Source: Saprospiraceae bacterium (lineage in GTDB: Bacteria > Bacteroidota > Bacteroidia > Chitinophagales > Saprospiraceae). From it: DNA of 54,682 nucleotides. The notes beneath the pieces were generated by a model, which was not told the origin of the DNA, did not search any database, and was given only the letters and a program-made list of their open reading frames with translations. The stretch spans positions 1 to 54,682 of the forward strand of contig JANWVR010000058.1 in the NCBI GenBank assembly GCA_025056735.1, written 5' to 3'. Shown piece after piece: positions 53,018 through 54,682 of this stretch (within the stretch, counting starts at the first letter, position 1; every line of letters starts with the position of its first letter). The translations under genes and the position numbers were made by a program.

Positions 53018-54157
53018 TTCGCCATTGAGTACGTTGCGCGAGATGACGATGCGCTGCACCTCGGAGGTGCCCTCGTAAATCTGCGTGATTTTGGCGTCGC
53101 GCATCAAGCGCTCTACGTGGTATTCCTTTACGTAACCGTATCCGCCGTGTATTTGCACCGCCTCTACGGTGTGGCGCATGGCTACTTCAGAGGCGAAGAG
53201 TTTGGCCATAGCAGCGGCTTGGGCGAAGTCGCGGCCTTGGTCTTTGAGGTACGCCGCGCGATAAACCATGAGGCGAGCTGCTTCAATCTCAGTAGCCATG
53301 TCGGCCAGTTTGAAGGCGATGGCCTGATGCTGGGCAATGGGTTTGCCAAAAGCCTGGCGCTGTTTGGCGTATTCGACGGCCAACTCGTATGCACCGGCAG
53401 CAATACCCAGCGCCTGGGCGGCAATGCCGATGCGGCCTCCATTGAGGGTATTCATGGCAAATTTGAAGCCAAAGCCCTCCTCGCCAATGCGGTTTTCCTT
53501 GGGCACCTTCACGTCATTATACATAATGGTATGCGTATCGGAGGCGCGAATGCCCAGTTTGTCTTCTTTAGCACCCACGACGACGCCGGGCCAGGAGGTC
53601 TCCACGATGAGGGCGTTGATGCCGCGGTGCTTCTTTTCCGGGTCGGTTTGGGCCATCACTAAATGCACCTGTGATGTGCCGCCGTTAGTAATCCAGTTCT
53701 TGGTACCGTTCAGCAAGTAATAGTCGCCCATGTCCACGGCGGTGGTGCGCTGGCTGGTGGCGTCGGAACCCGCCTCAGGCTCAGAAAGGCAGAAGGAGCC
53801 AATCCATTCGCCCGTAGCCAGCTTCGTGAGGTAGCGGCGCTTCTGCTCTTCTGTGCCATACTTTTCTAAACCCCAGCAGACTAAAGAGTTGTTTACCGAC
53901 ATAATCACCGAGCAGGAGCTGTCCACCTTGCTGATTTCCTCCATGGCAATGACGTAGGAAAGCGTATCCATGCCGCCGCCGCCGTATTCGGGCGAGGTCA
54001 TCATGCCCATAAAACCCAGTTCAGCCATTTTGCGCACCTGCTCACGAGGGTAGAGCATTTTACTATCGCGCTCGATGACACCAGGTTTAAGTTCGTTTTG
54101 AGCAAACTGGCGCGCCGCTTCGCGCACCGCTTCGTGTTCTTCCGTCAGTCGAAACAT
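53000..54157 (-). CDS. Short-chain acyl-CoA dehydrogenase
   Basis: This 385-residue FAD flavoprotein oxidises acyl-CoA to 2-enoyl-CoA in fatty-acid or amino-acid breakdown. The FAD/substrate motifs are CLSEPEAGSDATSQ, NGTKNWITNGG and FGFKFAMNTLNGGRIGIAAQ. The base-catalyst Glu is in QIYEGTSEVQRIVISRN, and QIHGGYGYVKEY is typical of butyryl- and short-chain members. Electron transfer via ETF is expected but not encoded here. The ATG at 54157 lies 39 bases below a near-consensus CACCTTTG. Confidence 0.95.
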   Translation of the reverse strand: MFRLTEEHEAVREAARQFAQNELKPGVIERDSKMLYPREQVRKMAELGFMGMMTSPEYGGGGMDTLSYVIAMEEISKVDSSCSVIMSVNNSLVCWGLEKYGTEEQKRRYLTKLATGEWIGSFCLSEPEAGSDATSQRTTAVDMGDYYLLNGTKNWITNGGTSQVHLVMAQTDPEKKHRGINALIVETSWPGVVVGAKEDKLGIRASDTHTIMYNDVKVPKENRIGEEGFGFKFAMNTLNGGRIGIAAQALGIAAGAYELAVEYAKQRQAFGKPIAQHQAIAFKLADMATEIEAARLMVYRAAYLKDQGRDFAQAAAMAKLFASEVAMRHTVEAVQIHGGYGYVKEYHVERLMRDAKITQIYEGTSEVQRIVISRNVLNGELYLPF

Positions 54158-54195
54158 AAATGAAGAGGAAAATTTTATCGGGTTAAAAGCCGGCG

Positions 54196-54203
54196 CAAAG
54201 GTG
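54196..54203 (-). promoter_or_regulatory. -7-like element of the acyl-CoA dehydrogenase
   Basis: On the minus strand this reads CACCTTTG, one base off TAnnTTTG, 39 bases before ATG 54157. Confidence 0.4.
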
Positions 54204-54208
54204 CGACA

Positions 54209-54682
54209 TTAGAGTTGAATGTGTTTTTCGGCAGCCTGTAAGACCTCTTTATTTGGAACGCCTCCACGGTGGACGAAGGCCACCACGCTGCAATGGCGAG
54301 CTACCCAGTCGGCAGGGAGTGTCAGGGCGAACGAGCGCTCTATGGGCTTACCTGCCTGAAGGGTGGGCAGGGCGTCGCCGGTGGCCGACGTGAGCACACT
54401 GCGCAGCACGTGCCGATGCAAGTAGTTGGGCTCAGTTACAAGGTTGACTTTCTGGTAGTCTACGATGCTGTCTTGCGTGATGAGCACCGTCAGGCGGTGG
54501 TCGCCGGACAAGTCTTGTTTGGGCGTTACGACCACCTGTGCCTCCAAGCGGCGAGTGACGGGGTCGTACGTCTGTTTGAGGTCAACGCCGACGAGCAGCG
54601 GTTTTTGCAACTCTTCGGCAATGATGCCGGCCCAAATCTGGCGCGGGAGGTATGGTTCCGTCTCAGGCGGCACCACGCGGCG
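54209..54682 (-). CDS. Omp28-related protein, C-terminal part
   Basis: The frame is open to the right edge of the window, so the gene begins outside it; a GTG at 54676 is a chance codon. The 157 visible residues resemble Omp28-like outer-membrane lipoproteins: DLKQTYDPVTRRLEAQVVVT and LTVLITQDSIVDYQK. Such proteins are often found as secreted or surface proteins in Bacteroidota. Signal peptide and N-terminal thioredoxin-like part are not seen. Confidence 0.75.
   Translation of the reverse strand, partial: RRVVPPETEPYLPRQIWAGIIAEELQKPLLVGVDLKQTYDPVTRRLEAQVVVTPKQDLSGDHRLTVLITQDSIVDYQKVNLVTEPNYLHRHVLRSVLTSATGDALPTLQAGKPIERSFALTLPADWVARHCSVVAFVHRGGVPNKEVLQAAEKHIQL

Overview
The window is chromosomal DNA of a member of the Bacteroidota. 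Four signs support this. There is a very large SprA gene, the outer-membrane translocon of the type IX secretion system (T9SS). Several secreted proteins end in T9SS-type C-terminal domains. Most transcription units are preceded by the Bacteroidota -7 element TAnnTTTG, mostly as TACCTTTG, and strong ribosome-binding sites are largely absent. The gene families are also typical: YugP-like peptidase, DUF4403 lipoprotein, WbqC, Omp28-like protein and an alpha-oxoamine synthase. The moderately high GC content and the secreted protein with HYR-, dockerin- and cohesin-like parts recall the Saprospiria, but the rank below phylum is a guess. I see no rRNA, tRNA, CRISPR array, prophage or insertion sequence.

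Layout. 1-4.8 kb: the 3' end of an Rpn/PD-(D/E)XK-type gene, rho (minus) with a long structured leader, then serS and a membrane zinc peptidase (plus). 4.9-12.6 kb: sbcD (plus) and sbcC (minus), separated by a secreted cohesin/dockerin protein and a membrane acyltransferase. 12.6-16.6 kb: a tightly overlapping four-gene plus-strand operon (DUF4403 lipoprotein, polytopic membrane protein, TraB/GumN protein, WbqC protein). 16.6-20.4 kb (minus): a T9SS cargo protein, an MsbA-like ABC exporter and RdgB. 20.7-23.3 kb (plus): a 56-residue membrane protein, a LolD-like ATPase and an unknown secreted protein. 23.3-28.3 kb: an M14 carboxypeptidase, a histidine-phosphatase lipoprotein, a heme-monooxygenase-like gene coupled to a 48-residue membrane protein, and a trans-sulfuration enzyme. 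28.5-35.7 kb: an S41 protease, a 40-residue lipoprotein, an atypical pyruvate kinase, a SulP transporter, an MDR oxidoreductase and two small envelope genes. 36-41.2 kb: a secreted metzincin-like protein, a heptose-1-phosphate adenylyltransferase with a YbhN-like flippase-fold protein, and a diheme cytochrome whose signal peptide is out of frame because of a G6 run. 41.4-49.6 kb: sprA and a DUF1573 protein. 50-54.7 kb: a cystathionine-beta-synthase-like enzyme, an alpha-oxoamine synthase, a YigZ/IMPACT protein, an acyl-CoA dehydrogenase and the 3' part of an Omp28-like gene.

Most genes are envelope, secretion or housekeeping functions. SprA would export the T9SS cargo proteins encoded at 6.2, 16.6 and 36 kb. 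The PLP enzymes at 27 and 50 kb together could carry out trans-sulfuration between homocysteine and cysteine. I found no clear defence or mobile system. The items most worth a second look are the four-gene envelope operon, the heme-monooxygenase/micro-membrane-protein pair, four very small genes (40-72 aa), the structured leaders of rho and the CBS-like gene, and the homopolymer frameshift in the cytochrome.
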